Assembly (NCBI GenBank): GCA_017941085.1
Contig: JAGAXF010000020.1
Span: 1-36,385, forward strand
DNA length: 36,385 bases
Origin: Bacillota bacterium
GTDB lineage: Bacteria; Bacillota; Clostridia; Peptostreptococcales; Anaerovoracaceae
Reading direction: 5' to 3'
Part shown: one piece after another, positions 8,087 through 16,067 of the stretch
Layout of the letters: every line of letters begins with the position of its first letter
Position numbering within the stretch: the first letter of the stretch is position 1
Position numbers and translations under genes: made by a program
Notes under the pieces: model-generated
The model's input: only the letters and a program-made list of their open reading frames with translations
Databases searched by the model: none
Told to the model about the DNA's origin: nothing

Positions 8087-9555
8087 GAACTGACCTAAAT
8101 TATCCATCGGTAATTAGAATGATGGGAGTCCTGCTGCTTATTCTTGGAGCTGCCTTTGTTCCGGCTTTGGTGGTGGGGCTAATATATGGAGAATATGATG
8201 AAGTAAAAGCTTTCGTTTTTACTATGATGCCCTGTATTATTATAGGGCTTGTATTGATTAAGGCCTTAGGCACAGGGGAGATCAAAAGTAGACACAGAGA
8301 TATCTATTTGGTGGTAACCCTTTGCTGGTTAATTAGTTCAATAATAGGTTCCATTCCCCTGATATTATCCGGTGCTGTTTCTAATCCAATAGATGCTTTC
8401 TTTGAAATATGCTCCGGATTTTCCACCACGGGAGCCAGCATTTTAACGAATATTGAAGGACAGGCTAAATCTATTTTGTTCTGGAGGTCCTTTACCCATT
8501 GGCTGGGAGGCATGGGAATTATTGTTTTCATGGCAGCGCTACTTCCCTCCATGGGCATCGGAGTTCAAATGATAGCAGGGGCAGAAACACCGGGTCCGAC
8601 CCTAACAAAGCTAAAGGCTAAATTCTCAGATACTGCCAAGGATCTTTATCTTTTATATATCTTATTTACCATTGTTGAAGCTGTGCTTCTTCTTTTAGGC
8701 GGTCTAAATCTGTTTGATTCCCTGATTCATACCTTCGGTACAGTGGGTACCGGGGGGTTTTCCAATTATAGCGACAGCCTGGGCCACTTTACCAGCCCCT
8801 ATGTTCAATGGGTGGTTATTGTATTCATGCTTCTCTGTGGTATTAATTTCAATCTGTATTTCCTGATACCTAAGAAAAAAATCAAGGAATTCTTCCAAGA
8901 TGAAGAACTAAGATGGTATTTGCTTTTTATTGCCATAAGCGGAGTGCTCATTGCATCTATGCTTCTCTTTAAAGGAGGCTACCACAGTCCGGAGAGAGCT
9001 ATAAGAGACGCCTTCTTCCATGTAACATCTGTAATTACCACCACAGGCTTTGCTACTACGGATTACGACCTGTGGCCAACTTTTTGCAGAATGACAATTT
9101 TGCTTCTGACCATTGTGGGAGCCAGTTCCTCATCCACCGGTGGCGGGGTGAAGGTGGTAAGGGTTCTTACCGCCATAAAGTATGTAAAAAGGGGATTCGC
9201 CCAGAAGCTTCACCCAAACAGGGTAATAAATATTAAACTAAACGGAAAGCCCTTGGCTCAGCAGGTGGTAACTGACATAGTGTATTTTATCTTCCTCTAT
9301 GTGGGAGTGTTGATAATAGGCACAATTCTAATATCCTTTGATGGTTTTGATATAACCACTAATTTTACCGCGGCCTTAACTTGCTTAAGCAATGTGGGTC
9401 CGGGACTGGGAGCAGTGGGACCGGCTATGAACTTTTCAGGCTTTTCGAATTTTTCAACCTTTGTTCTGTCTATAATGATGATAGCCGGAAGATTGGAACT
9501 CTTTACTTTTGTAATGCTGTTTGCACCTCATTTTTGGAACAGCAATAGGGTGTAG
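8083..9555 (+). CDS. trkH: Trk potassium channel subunit TrkH
   Basis: Integral membrane pore subunit of a Trk K+ uptake system, 490 residues, with four pore-loop repeats. Filter segments are visible as FSTTGAS (filter Gly117), TVGTGGFS, TTTGFAT and SNVGPGL; all four keep the selectivity-filter glycine. HWLGGMGIIVF follows the first pore loop as in other TrkH proteins, and STGGGVKVVR is the conserved block after the third. The ATG at 8083 overlaps the trkA stop (ATGA). This copy looks like a normal K+ channel and is the likely direct partner of TrkA. Confidence 0.95.
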   Translation: MRTDLNYPSVIRMMGVLLLILGAAFVPALVVGLIYGEYDEVKAFVFTMMPCIIIGLVLIKALGTGEIKSRHRDIYLVVTLCWLISSIIGSIPLILSGAVSNPIDAFFEICSGFSTTGASILTNIEGQAKSILFWRSFTHWLGGMGIIVFMAALLPSMGIGVQMIAGAETPGPTLTKLKAKFSDTAKDLYLLYILFTIVEAVLLLLGGLNLFDSLIHTFGTVGTGGFSNYSDSLGHFTSPYVQWVVIVFMLLCGINFNLYFLIPKKKIKEFFQDEELRWYLLFIAISGVLIASMLLFKGGYHSPERAIRDAFFHVTSVITTTGFATTDYDLWPTFCRMTILLLTIVGASSSSTGGGVKVVRVLTAIKYVKRGFAQKLHPNRVINIKLNGKPLAQQVVTDIVYFIFLYVGVLIIGTILISFDGFDITTNFTAALTCLSNVGPGLGAVGPAMNFSGFSNFSTFVLSIMMIAGRLELFTFVMLFAPHFWNSNRV

Positions 9556-9566
9556 GAGGTAGTGGT

Positions 9567-11048
9567 ATGAAGACTGGATTCCTCCTGGGGTTTAACAAGA
9601 AATTAATAATTAGAACAATTGCCACGGTGCTGCTTATTGAAGGTGTGGCTATGGTTCCTGCCGGTGTTTTGGCATTATTTGATGGTGATATTTCTGCCGG
9701 AAAAGGGATTTTGATTTCCGCCGGTATTATTTTGGCGATAGCCCTTATGGGCAGACTTTATGTGGGAAACCATGCGACAAAGATTAAGGCAAGGGAAAGC
9801 TATTTTATAGTTTTGGTTAGTTGGATTACCGCCATTACCGCAGGGATGTTTCCTTATCTTTTGGCAGTGAAGGACTTTGGTTTTGTAAATGCACTTTTCG
9901 AATCGGCGGCAACCTGGACCACTACCAATGCCTGGGTTGTGGATATTAATATGCTGCCTAGAGGTTTGGTTTTGTGGAAGGCCACTTCCAGTTGGTTGGG
10001 AGGAATGGGAATTATCCTTCTTACTATAATCATATTTACTGCCCTGGGAGTAGGGGGGCAGAAATTGGCAGGAGCAGAAATAGCCGGGCCGGAATTGGAA
10101 AAGCATACTGCCAGAATTGCAGACACCGCAAAGCTTCTATATGTTCTCTATGGGGTAGGCTCCTTAATTGAAGTGATATTGCTTAAGGCTACCGGTCTCC
10201 CGATTTTTGATGCGGTAATAAATACCATGTCCTCCATAAGCACCTCGGGAACCATGGATTATAATAATGTTCTTTCCGCTCATTTCACTTCCGCCGTTAA
10301 GATTGTGATAGTACTTTTCTCTATTCTGGCTTCTTTAAACTTTGCCGTTTATGTAAGGATTATTAAAAGGAAGTACAAAGACGCTCTAAGGGATTTTGAA
10401 ATGAATACCTTCCTCATAATCATTGCCTCTGCCACAGTTATTATTTCACTGATATTGTTCCTGGGTGGAACCTATACCAGCCTTTGGGATTCCTTCTTGA
10501 ATTCCATAACCGGTGTGGTGTCCTTTGCTTGCACCACCGGTTTTACACTGGAACATGTGGAGTATTGGCCAGGCGCCACAAAATTTATGCTGATGGTTTT
10601 GATGTTAATTGGAGGCTGCGCTGCATCTACGGCAGGAGGAATAAAGATAATAAGATTTTCTGTTTTGGTTAAGCTTGTTAACAGAGGCGTATATAAAAGA
10701 ATTCATCCCCGGGCAGTTAAGCCTGTAATGATAAGGAATGAATCTGTATCCACCGCCAATGCCACCTCTATATCCACCTATGTTCTGCTGTTCTTTGCCG
10801 TTTATCTTTTGGGGTGCTGGTTATTATCCCTTGAGAATCTGGATATGGAAACAACAATTACCGCCCCTATGGCCCTTCTTACAAATTGTGGAGAAGGCTT
10901 TGGAGCGGTAAGCGGCGCCGGATATGGTTTTTTCTCCTCTCCGGGTAAATTAGTATGCGTTCTGCTTATGATTATGGGAAGATTGGAAATTTATGCGCTT
11001 CTTATTCTCGTTTCAAGATCTTTTTGGAACCCTAATAGAGCATCCTAA
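9567..11048 (+). CDS. TrkH paralogue with altered first pore loop
   Basis: Second TrkH-type membrane subunit, 493 residues, colinear with the preceding trkH and preceded by a strong TAGGAGGT ribosome binding site 11 bp after it. It keeps SWLGGMGIILL and STAGGIKIIRFS. Pore loops 2-4 retain the filter glycine (STSGT, CTTGF, TNCGEGF). In pore loop 1, ungapped alignment with the upstream copy places TTTNAW against TTGAS, so Asn121 replaces the filter Gly. In the related plant HKT family a Gly to Ser change at this position is linked to Na+ rather than K+ selectivity, so ion preference may differ. It converges with the M20 peptidase gene with a 3 bp gap. Confidence 0.9.
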   Translation: MKTGFLLGFNKKLIIRTIATVLLIEGVAMVPAGVLALFDGDISAGKGILISAGIILAIALMGRLYVGNHATKIKARESYFIVLVSWITAITAGMFPYLLAVKDFGFVNALFESAATWTTTNAWVVDINMLPRGLVLWKATSSWLGGMGIILLTIIIFTALGVGGQKLAGAEIAGPELEKHTARIADTAKLLYVLYGVGSLIEVILLKATGLPIFDAVINTMSSISTSGTMDYNNVLSAHFTSAVKIVIVLFSILASLNFAVYVRIIKRKYKDALRDFEMNTFLIIIASATVIISLILFLGGTYTSLWDSFLNSITGVVSFACTTGFTLEHVEYWPGATKFMLMVLMLIGGCAASTAGGIKIIRFSVLVKLVNRGVYKRIHPRAVKPVMIRNESVSTANATSISTYVLLFFAVYLLGCWLLSLENLDMETTITAPMALLTNCGEGFGAVSGAGYGFFSSPGKLVCVLLMIMGRLEIYALLILVSRSFWNPNRAS

Positions 11049-11051
11049 AAG

Positions 11052-12224
11052 TTATTTATTCTTAAAGTCTTCCTTCATGGCCTTAATTCTTTCAGGGTCG
11101 GAGAAGATCTTGGCAATGTCGAAGGCTATGATCTTTGCTCCATTATCCAAAACTTCATGAGCTTTTTCAGACTTTACAGCCTCCGCAAATCCTTGACTAT
11201 GTATAGGTACGTCTCTCTCCGTTAGCTGCAGGCAGGGATGAAAGGCGGGACAAGCATAGCTTACATTTCCTATGTCAGAGGAGCCAAAGAGGGCATCCTC
11301 ATCTCCGTTGATAGGAATATTCAGCTCTTTGTAAACTTCTTTTAATGCCAGGTCTCCTGCCGGGTTAAACTTCATATCATCAAAGGCGTGGTCGTCCTGA
11401 TAGAAAGTAAATTCACATTCTGTAGCCAAGGCGGCGGCTTCTGCCATCTTAAATACCTTGTCCACCACCTGGTCTCTGTAATCTCTGTTGGCGGATCTTA
11501 CGTAGACCTCTGTTTTCACATAGTCGGGCACAATATTGGCAGCCTTTCCGCCGTCTTTGATTATGCCGTGTAAACGTACATCCGGTTTAAGGTGCTGACG
11601 CATCATATCCATGGCATGGAAGTGAAGCTGGGCTGCGTTAAATGCATTTACGCCTTCCCAGGGAGATGCCGCAGAATGGGCAGCCTTCCCATGGAATTCA
11701 AAGAAATATGTATCCAAGGCCAATAGGTTAACCTTTGTTATATTTTGATTATATAGATGGACCATTAAGGCCATGTCGTAATTATCAAAGATGCCGTCGT
11801 CGGTCATATTGCATTTTGGTCCGAGGGTTTCCTCAGCGGGAGTTCCGATTATATGTATGTCTGCATTAAGCTCATCCTGAAGATCCTTTAATGCTATGCC
11901 GGCAAGACAGCTGATGGATCCAGACAAACAGTGTCCGCAAGCGTGACCAATCCCGGGAAGGGCATCGTATTCCGCCAGAATGGCGATTTTGTATTTATGA
12001 TTGTTGGATCCGCTAATGGCTCTAAATGCTGTTTCCCAACCGGCAAAGGGATATTCGCACCGGAACCCGTGCCCCTCAAGAAGTTTGACGATCTTCTTGG
12101 AGGTTTCATATTCCTGGGCGGATATTTCCGGGTGATCAGCCAAATCAAAATTTAAGGCAATTAATTCATCATGGTTCTTTTCAATAACTTCAGTTATTTT
12201 GTCCTTTAATTCTTGGTACGTCAT
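11052..12224 (-). CDS. M20 family amidohydrolase (AbgB/PM20D2-like)
   Basis: Metal-dependent amide or peptide hydrolase of 390 residues. The first catalytic block, AEYDALPGIGHACGHC at residues 84-99, is the signature of the M20D/AbgB-like group; His94, Cys96 and His98 are in the metal site. TPAEETLGPK carries the catalytic glutamate pair. A dimerisation insert follows (FHGKAAHSAASPWEGVNA). No signal peptide is seen, so it is cytosolic. Substrates in this group include p-aminobenzoyl-glutamate, N-acyl amino acids and dipeptides; the exact one cannot be read from sequence. The start has AAAGGAC upstream. It is single, converging with the trkH paralogue and divergent from the cytidylate-kinase-like gene. 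Confidence 0.88.
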   Translation of the reverse strand: MTYQELKDKITEVIEKNHDELIALNFDLADHPEISAQEYETSKKIVKLLEGHGFRCEYPFAGWETAFRAISGSNNHKYKIAILAEYDALPGIGHACGHCLSGSISCLAGIALKDLQDELNADIHIIGTPAEETLGPKCNMTDDGIFDNYDMALMVHLYNQNITKVNLLALDTYFFEFHGKAAHSAASPWEGVNAFNAAQLHFHAMDMMRQHLKPDVRLHGIIKDGGKAANIVPDYVKTEVYVRSANRDYRDQVVDKVFKMAEAAALATECEFTFYQDDHAFDDMKFNPAGDLALKEVYKELNIPINGDEDALFGSSDIGNVSYACPAFHPCLQLTERDVPIHSQGFAEAVKSEKAHEVLDNGAKIIAFDIAKIFSDPERIKAMKEDFKNK

Positions 12225-12279
12225 AAAGCTGTCCTTTCATAATCCAAGGAAACAAGTGTAACTATTTTACGCTTAATAT

Positions 12280-12285
12280 ATTATA
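12280..12285 (-). promoter_or_regulatory. Candidate -10 element for the M20 hydrolase gene
   Basis: The plus strand reads ATTATA here, giving a perfect TATAAT on the minus strand about 55 bp upstream of the start codon. No convincing -35 element is seen at 16-18 bp, so this is tentative. Confidence 0.4.
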
Positions 12286-12372
12286 CAATAAACTAAATGG
12301 AATTTCATTTTATGGTCGCGAATAATGGAAATCGAAATAAACCTCCGTCTATTATTTTTTAAATTTATATTG

Positions 12373-12378
12373 TATAAT
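12373..12378 (+). promoter_or_regulatory. Candidate -10 element for the cytidylate-kinase-like gene
   Basis: A perfect TATAAT lies 36 bp upstream of ATG 12415 in an AT-rich stretch. The -35 region is only T-rich (ATTTTTT), so the match is partial. Together with the minus-strand TATAAT at 12280-12285 it suggests two divergent promoters in the 190 bp gap. Confidence 0.45.
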
Positions 12379-12414
12379 TAGAAAAAATTTGACGTTTCAA
12401 TTGAGGTAGCTGAT

Positions 12415-13035
12415 ATGAAGAAATTAATAACAATAAGCAGAGAATACGGAAGTGGCGGAAGATATATTGGCAGCATGGTGGCTCAGAAGATGAGTGTTCC
12501 TTTTTATGACAAGGAAATAATAGATATGGCTGTGGAGCAAAGTGGACTATCTCGAGAGGTTATCGAAACTTCGGAGCTTAGAGCCAAAAACAGCCTGGCC
12601 TATAGTTTGGCCTCTGCCCTGGCTATGGGAGAGGGATTTAGTGGAGAGACTCTTTCCATAAATGAAAAGCTATACATTGCCCAGTCGGATGTTATTAGAC
12701 AGATTGGTGAAAGGGGAGAAGGGGTAATTATCGGTAGATGTGCCGACTATGTTCTGAGAGATCTTCCCGAGGTAACCAATGTGTTTATTTACTCTGAGTT
12801 GGAGGACCGAATCGAAAGATGCGTTAACGCATATGGAGATGATCCTAATAACGTAAGAAACAAAATTAAGGATTATGATAAGGCCAGGGCCAATTATTAC
12901 AATTACCACACATCTCAAAAATGGGGTGACTATCTTAATTACAATCTGGCCATTAATAGCAGTTATATGAAGGATGAAAAGATTGCTGACTTAATTGTGG
13001 AATTTGTTAAGACCAGATTATATAGAGAGGCATAA
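12415..13035 (+). CDS. Cytidylate kinase-like family protein
   Basis: Predicted P-loop nucleotide or small-molecule kinase, 206 residues, of the cytidylate-kinase-like family common in Clostridia. ITISREYGSGGRYIGSMVA at residues 5-23 is the glycine-rich phosphate-binding loop. FYDKEIIDMA, EGVIIGRCADYVL and a C-terminal NLAINSS block are shared with that family. It is not the canonical Cmk: the family is short and its true substrate is unknown. The ribosome binding site is GAGGT before ATG 12415. The gene is followed after 72 bp by a small membrane protein gene in the same direction. Confidence 0.85.
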   Translation: MKKLITISREYGSGGRYIGSMVAQKMSVPFYDKEIIDMAVEQSGLSREVIETSELRAKNSLAYSLASALAMGEGFSGETLSINEKLYIAQSDVIRQIGERGEGVIIGRCADYVLRDLPEVTNVFIYSELEDRIERCVNAYGDDPNNVRNKIKDYDKARANYYNYHTSQKWGDYLNYNLAINSSYMKDEKIADLIVEFVKTRLYREA

Positions 13036-13107
13036 CTTGCCCGTAAATGAGTGAGTGGCAGGTAGGAACAAAGGAAAGTATATTTTAAAGGGCTAGAGGG
13101 TAAGAGT

Positions 13108-13338
13108 ATGAGTAAGAGAAAAGAGAATTTAGATCCTGCAATTCTGAATATGGTAACCAAGGATAATGGCTTAGGGTCTGCCATGAAGGTGGCTTTGGCT
13201 ATATTGGGTATAGGAGTTGCCGCAGGCGCAACCTTGGTAGTTGGTATGGACCAGATTATGAAGAGAATCTTCGTCAGCGAATCCTGGCCCAGCAAAGAAT
13301 GGGGCGAAAACGATTGGGCTGAAGAGGATTTGGAATAG
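13108..13338 (+). CDS. Small single-pass membrane protein, hypothetical
   Basis: A 76-residue protein with a basic N-terminus, one transmembrane helix at about residues 26-46 (VALAILGIGVAAGATLVVGM) and an acidic, Trp-containing C-terminal tail (WPSKEWGENDWAEEDLE). I do not recognise it. A GAGGG ribosome binding site lies just upstream of ATG 13108. It is followed directly by a rho-independent terminator, so it is the last gene of the short unit with the cytidylate-kinase-like gene. Confidence 0.65.
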   Translation: MSKRKENLDPAILNMVTKDNGLGSAMKVALAILGIGVAAGATLVVGMDQIMKRIFVSESWPSKEWGENDWAEEDLE

Positions 13339-13374
13339 TAAATCCGCCATAGTCTAATGAACAGTTCATGGAAT

Positions 13375-13425
13375 CGAGGTTTAAGCTTGAGATGATAACT
13401 CCGGTCTAGCTTAGCCTCGTTTTTT
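13375..13425 (+). terminator. Rho-independent terminator upstream of the cbiC-like gene
   Basis: CGAGG at 13375-13379 pairs with CCTCG at 13415-13419, and TAAGCT at 13382-13387 pairs with AGCTTA at 13408-13413. The stem is followed by TTTTTT at 13420-13425. The U tract ends only 16 bp before the next start codon, so transcription of the cbiC-like gene must come from upstream through this terminator. It could therefore act as an attenuator. An imperfect-loop palindrome ATGAACAGTTCAT at 13357-13369 lies just before it. Confidence 0.75.
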
Positions 13426-13441
13426 ATTGAAAGGAAGAAGA

Positions 13442-14068
13442 ATGGTTATTGAGAATATAAGACCTGAGGATTTGTCTAAAAGGCGTCTTCAGATAGTGGA
13501 CAGAGAACTTGAAAAAAGAGGCATAACATTAGACGAACAATGGGCCTATATAATAAAAGAATGCATTGATGCTACGGGAGATTTTGACTTTGCGGAGAAC
13601 CTTTATTTCTCTCAGTCTGCAGTTGAAGAAATAACTAGGGGTCTTGCTTCCGGATGCCATATAATAACCGATTCCAAAATGTCTCAAATGGGGATTATCA
13701 AGGAACTTGCAGATGCCCATGGAAATCGGGTAATGTGCTTTGTTAATGCAGAAGACGTAATAGAAGAGGGCAGGAGAAGGGGCTGCACTCCGGGATATAT
13801 ATCCATGGAGAAGGCTTTGCTTCTGGAAAGACCCATTCTATTTCTGGTAGGGGAGGATCCCGAGGCCATTCGCTCAATTCTAAGGCTAAAGGAAGAGGAG
13901 GTACTTAATCCTGTGGCGGTTATCGGTACTCCTGCAGGATTCCTAAATGTGGAAGAAAGCAAGAAAATGCTTATGGCATCTCCCATTCCCTGTATAGTAA
14001 CCAGAGGATCCAAGGGAGGCAGCCATGTGGCTGCTGCCATAGTAAATGCAATACAAGGCAAAATGTGA
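13442..14068 (+). CDS. cbiC: CbiC/CobH-like protein (precorrin-8X methylmutase family), catalytic His replaced
   Basis: The 208-residue protein belongs to the (cobalt-)precorrin-8 methylmutase family, which moves a methyl group from C-11 to C-12 in corrin synthesis. Family blocks are VIGTPAGFLNVEESKK, the C-terminal RGSKGGSHVAAAIVNA, and FSQSAVEEITRGLASGCHIITDS. The family motif that normally reads like VIHTTADFDY is CIDATGDFDF here, so Asp43 sits where the catalytic His (His43 in CobH, from memory) belongs. No other cobalamin gene is present in the window. It may be an inactive or repurposed corrin-binding relative. I chose ATG 13442 with AAGGA upstream over a TTG at 13427 that overlaps the ribosome binding site. 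Confidence 0.82.
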   Translation: MVIENIRPEDLSKRRLQIVDRELEKRGITLDEQWAYIIKECIDATGDFDFAENLYFSQSAVEEITRGLASGCHIITDSKMSQMGIIKELADAHGNRVMCFVNAEDVIEEGRRRGCTPGYISMEKALLLERPILFLVGEDPEAIRSILRLKEEEVLNPVAVIGTPAGFLNVEESKKMLMASPIPCIVTRGSKGGSHVAAAIVNAIQGKM

Positions 14069-14080
14069 TATACTTAAAGG

Positions 14081-14097
14081 TGCGGTTTGGCACCGCA
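14081..14097 (+). other. Small hairpin in the metG leader
   Basis: TGCGGT at 14081-14086 and ACCGCA at 14092-14097 form a 6 bp hairpin with loop TTGGC between the cbiC-like gene and metG. It is not followed by a U tract, so it is not a convincing terminator, and no T-box motif is seen. Its role is unknown. Confidence 0.4.
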
Positions 14098-14144
14098 AAA
14101 TAACCTTTTGCTCATCTGCAGAAGGCTTCGAAAGGAACCATAAA

Positions 14145-16064
14145 ATGACGAAAGAAACAAAGGGGACATACTATATTACCACCCCAATCTATTATCCCAG
14201 TTCAAACCTTCATATTGGACATACCTATTGCACAGTAATGGCCGATGCTATGGCCAGGTTCAAGAGATTATCGGGATATGATGTTCACTTCCTAACGGGA
14301 ACCGACGAACATGGACAGAAGATACAAAAGAAGGCGGAGGAGGAGGGAGTAACTCCTCAGGAATTTGTGGACAAGGTAGTTGACGGCATTAAAAAGCTAT
14401 GGGCAACTATGGAAATTTCCTATGACGACTTTATTCGTACCACTGAACCCAGACATATAAAAAGAGTTCAGGAAATCTTTAAGAAGATGTACGAAAAAGG
14501 AGATATATATAAATCCGTATATGAAGGATTGTATTGCACACCCTGTGAATCCTTCTGGACAGAAAGCCAACTGGTGGACGGCAAATGCCCGGACTGCGGA
14601 AGGCCTGTGGAAAAAGCCGATGAAGAGGCATATTTCTTTAGACTTTCGGAATATGGAGATAAGCTTCTGGATCTTTATGAACAGCATCCGGAATTTCTTC
14701 AGCCGGACACTAGAAGAAACGAGATGAAGGCCTTTATCAATCAGGGCTTGGAGGATCTTTGCATTTCTCGTACAAGCTTTGACTGGGGAATACCGGTACC
14801 TATTGATGAGAAACACGTAATCTACGTTTGGCTTGATGCCCTTTCCAATTACATAACTGCCTTGGGTTATCCCGATGAGCCGGAACTTTATAACAAGTAT
14901 TGGCCTGCAGACGTTCACTTGGTTGGAAAGGAAATAGTTAGGTTTCACAGCATTATTTGGCCTGCCATGCTAATGTCCATAGATGAACCCCTGCCCAAAC
15001 AGGTTCTGGGTCATGGATGGCTTCTTATTGACGGAGGCAAAATGAGCAAGTCCAAGGGCAATGTGGTGGATCCGGTGGTTCTTATTGAGAGATACGGAAT
15101 TGATGCCCTTAAATACTTCTTACTGAGGGAGTATACCTTTGGTCAGGATGGAATATTTACCAATGAAGTTATGCTGAAGAGAATGAACTTTGATTTGGCA
15201 AATGACCTGGGAAATTTAGTATCAAGAACTATCTCCATGATTGAGAAGTATTGCGACGGTATTATTCCGCCGGCAGAAACAGAGGATGATATAGACAAGG
15301 AGTTAAAGGACTTGGCAGTTTCCATCGCATCAAAGGTGGAAGCCCAGATGGACAAGTTCTCCTTTAACCTGGCTTTGGAGGAGATTTGGACCTTGGTTCG
15401 TCGGGCTAATAAATACGTAGACGAAAAGGAACCTTGGATTCTGGCAAAGGAAGAAGAAACCAAGGACAGCTTAAATACCTGTATGCATAATCTGGCGGAA
15501 TGCATAAGAATTATTGCCATACTGATTTATCCCTTTATGCATACTACTACGGACAAAATCTGGGAGCAGCTGGGATATACAGATGAGGTGTGTTGGGAAG
15601 ACGCAGAGGTCTTTGACAAGCTGAAGGGCCAGAAGGTAAACAAGGGGCAGGTTCTCTTCCCCAGATTGGATATAGAGAAGGAACTGGAAGAACTGGAGGC
15701 TCTTAAGGGAACACCTAAGGAGGAGAATATTCCTTTGGAATTAAAGCCGGAAATAACCTTTGATGATTTTGCAAAAATTGATTTAAGGGTGGGAACCATT
15801 ATGGCTGCCGAGAAGCATCCCAATGCGGATAAGCTTTTGGTATTCCAGGTGAAGATGGGAACAGAAACCCGTCAAGTAATTTCCGGAGTTGCTGAGCATT
15901 TTAAACCGGAAGAAATGATAGGCAAAAACGTAATTGTTGTTGCAAACCTAAAGCCTCGTCCATTAAGGGGTCTGGAGTCAAAAGGTATGCTTCTCTTTGC
16001 AGAAAACGGCGAAAGATTGGAGATAGTAACAACAACTGCCGAAAACGGAAATGGAGTTAATTAG
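14145..16064 (+). CDS. metG: Methionyl-tRNA synthetase
   Basis: Charges tRNA(Met), both initiator and elongator. The 639-residue protein has the class I HIGH motif at residues 23-26 (HIGH intact) and KMSKS at 299-303. Two zinc-site Cys pairs are visible, CTPC at 131-134 and CPDC at 148-151. The anticodon-binding helical domain follows. A C-terminal EMAP/Trbp111-type tRNA-binding domain at about 537-639 (DLRVGTIMAAEKHPNADKLL) supports dimerisation. I chose ATG 14145 with AAAGGA upstream; a longer in-frame version from 14046 would overlap the cbiC-like gene and adds unrelated sequence. tatD follows after 3 bp, a common gene pair. Confidence 0.97.
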   Translation: MTKETKGTYYITTPIYYPSSNLHIGHTYCTVMADAMARFKRLSGYDVHFLTGTDEHGQKIQKKAEEEGVTPQEFVDKVVDGIKKLWATMEISYDDFIRTTEPRHIKRVQEIFKKMYEKGDIYKSVYEGLYCTPCESFWTESQLVDGKCPDCGRPVEKADEEAYFFRLSEYGDKLLDLYEQHPEFLQPDTRRNEMKAFINQGLEDLCISRTSFDWGIPVPIDEKHVIYVWLDALSNYITALGYPDEPELYNKYWPADVHLVGKEIVRFHSIIWPAMLMSIDEPLPKQVLGHGWLLIDGGKMSKSKGNVVDPVVLIERYGIDALKYFLLREYTFGQDGIFTNEVMLKRMNFDLANDLGNLVSRTISMIEKYCDGIIPPAETEDDIDKELKDLAVSIASKVEAQMDKFSFNLALEEIWTLVRRANKYVDEKEPWILAKEEETKDSLNTCMHNLAECIRIIAILIYPFMHTTTDKIWEQLGYTDEVCWEDAEVFDKLKGQKVNKGQVLFPRLDIEKELEELEALKGTPKEENIPLELKPEITFDDFAKIDLRVGTIMAAEKHPNADKLLVFQVKMGTETRQVISGVAEHFKPEEMIGKNVIVVANLKPRPLRGLESKGMLLFAENGERLEIVTTTAENGNGVN

Positions 16065-16067
16065 ATC

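Noticed and set aside
9555..9567. The two trkH genes as one gene broken by a frameshift
   Set aside because: Each is full length with complete pore loops, and the second has its own strong ribosome binding site; they are tandem paralogues.
14069..14144. T-box leader before metG
   Set aside because: The gap is under 80 nt and lacks the T-box sequence and a terminator; only a small hairpin is present.
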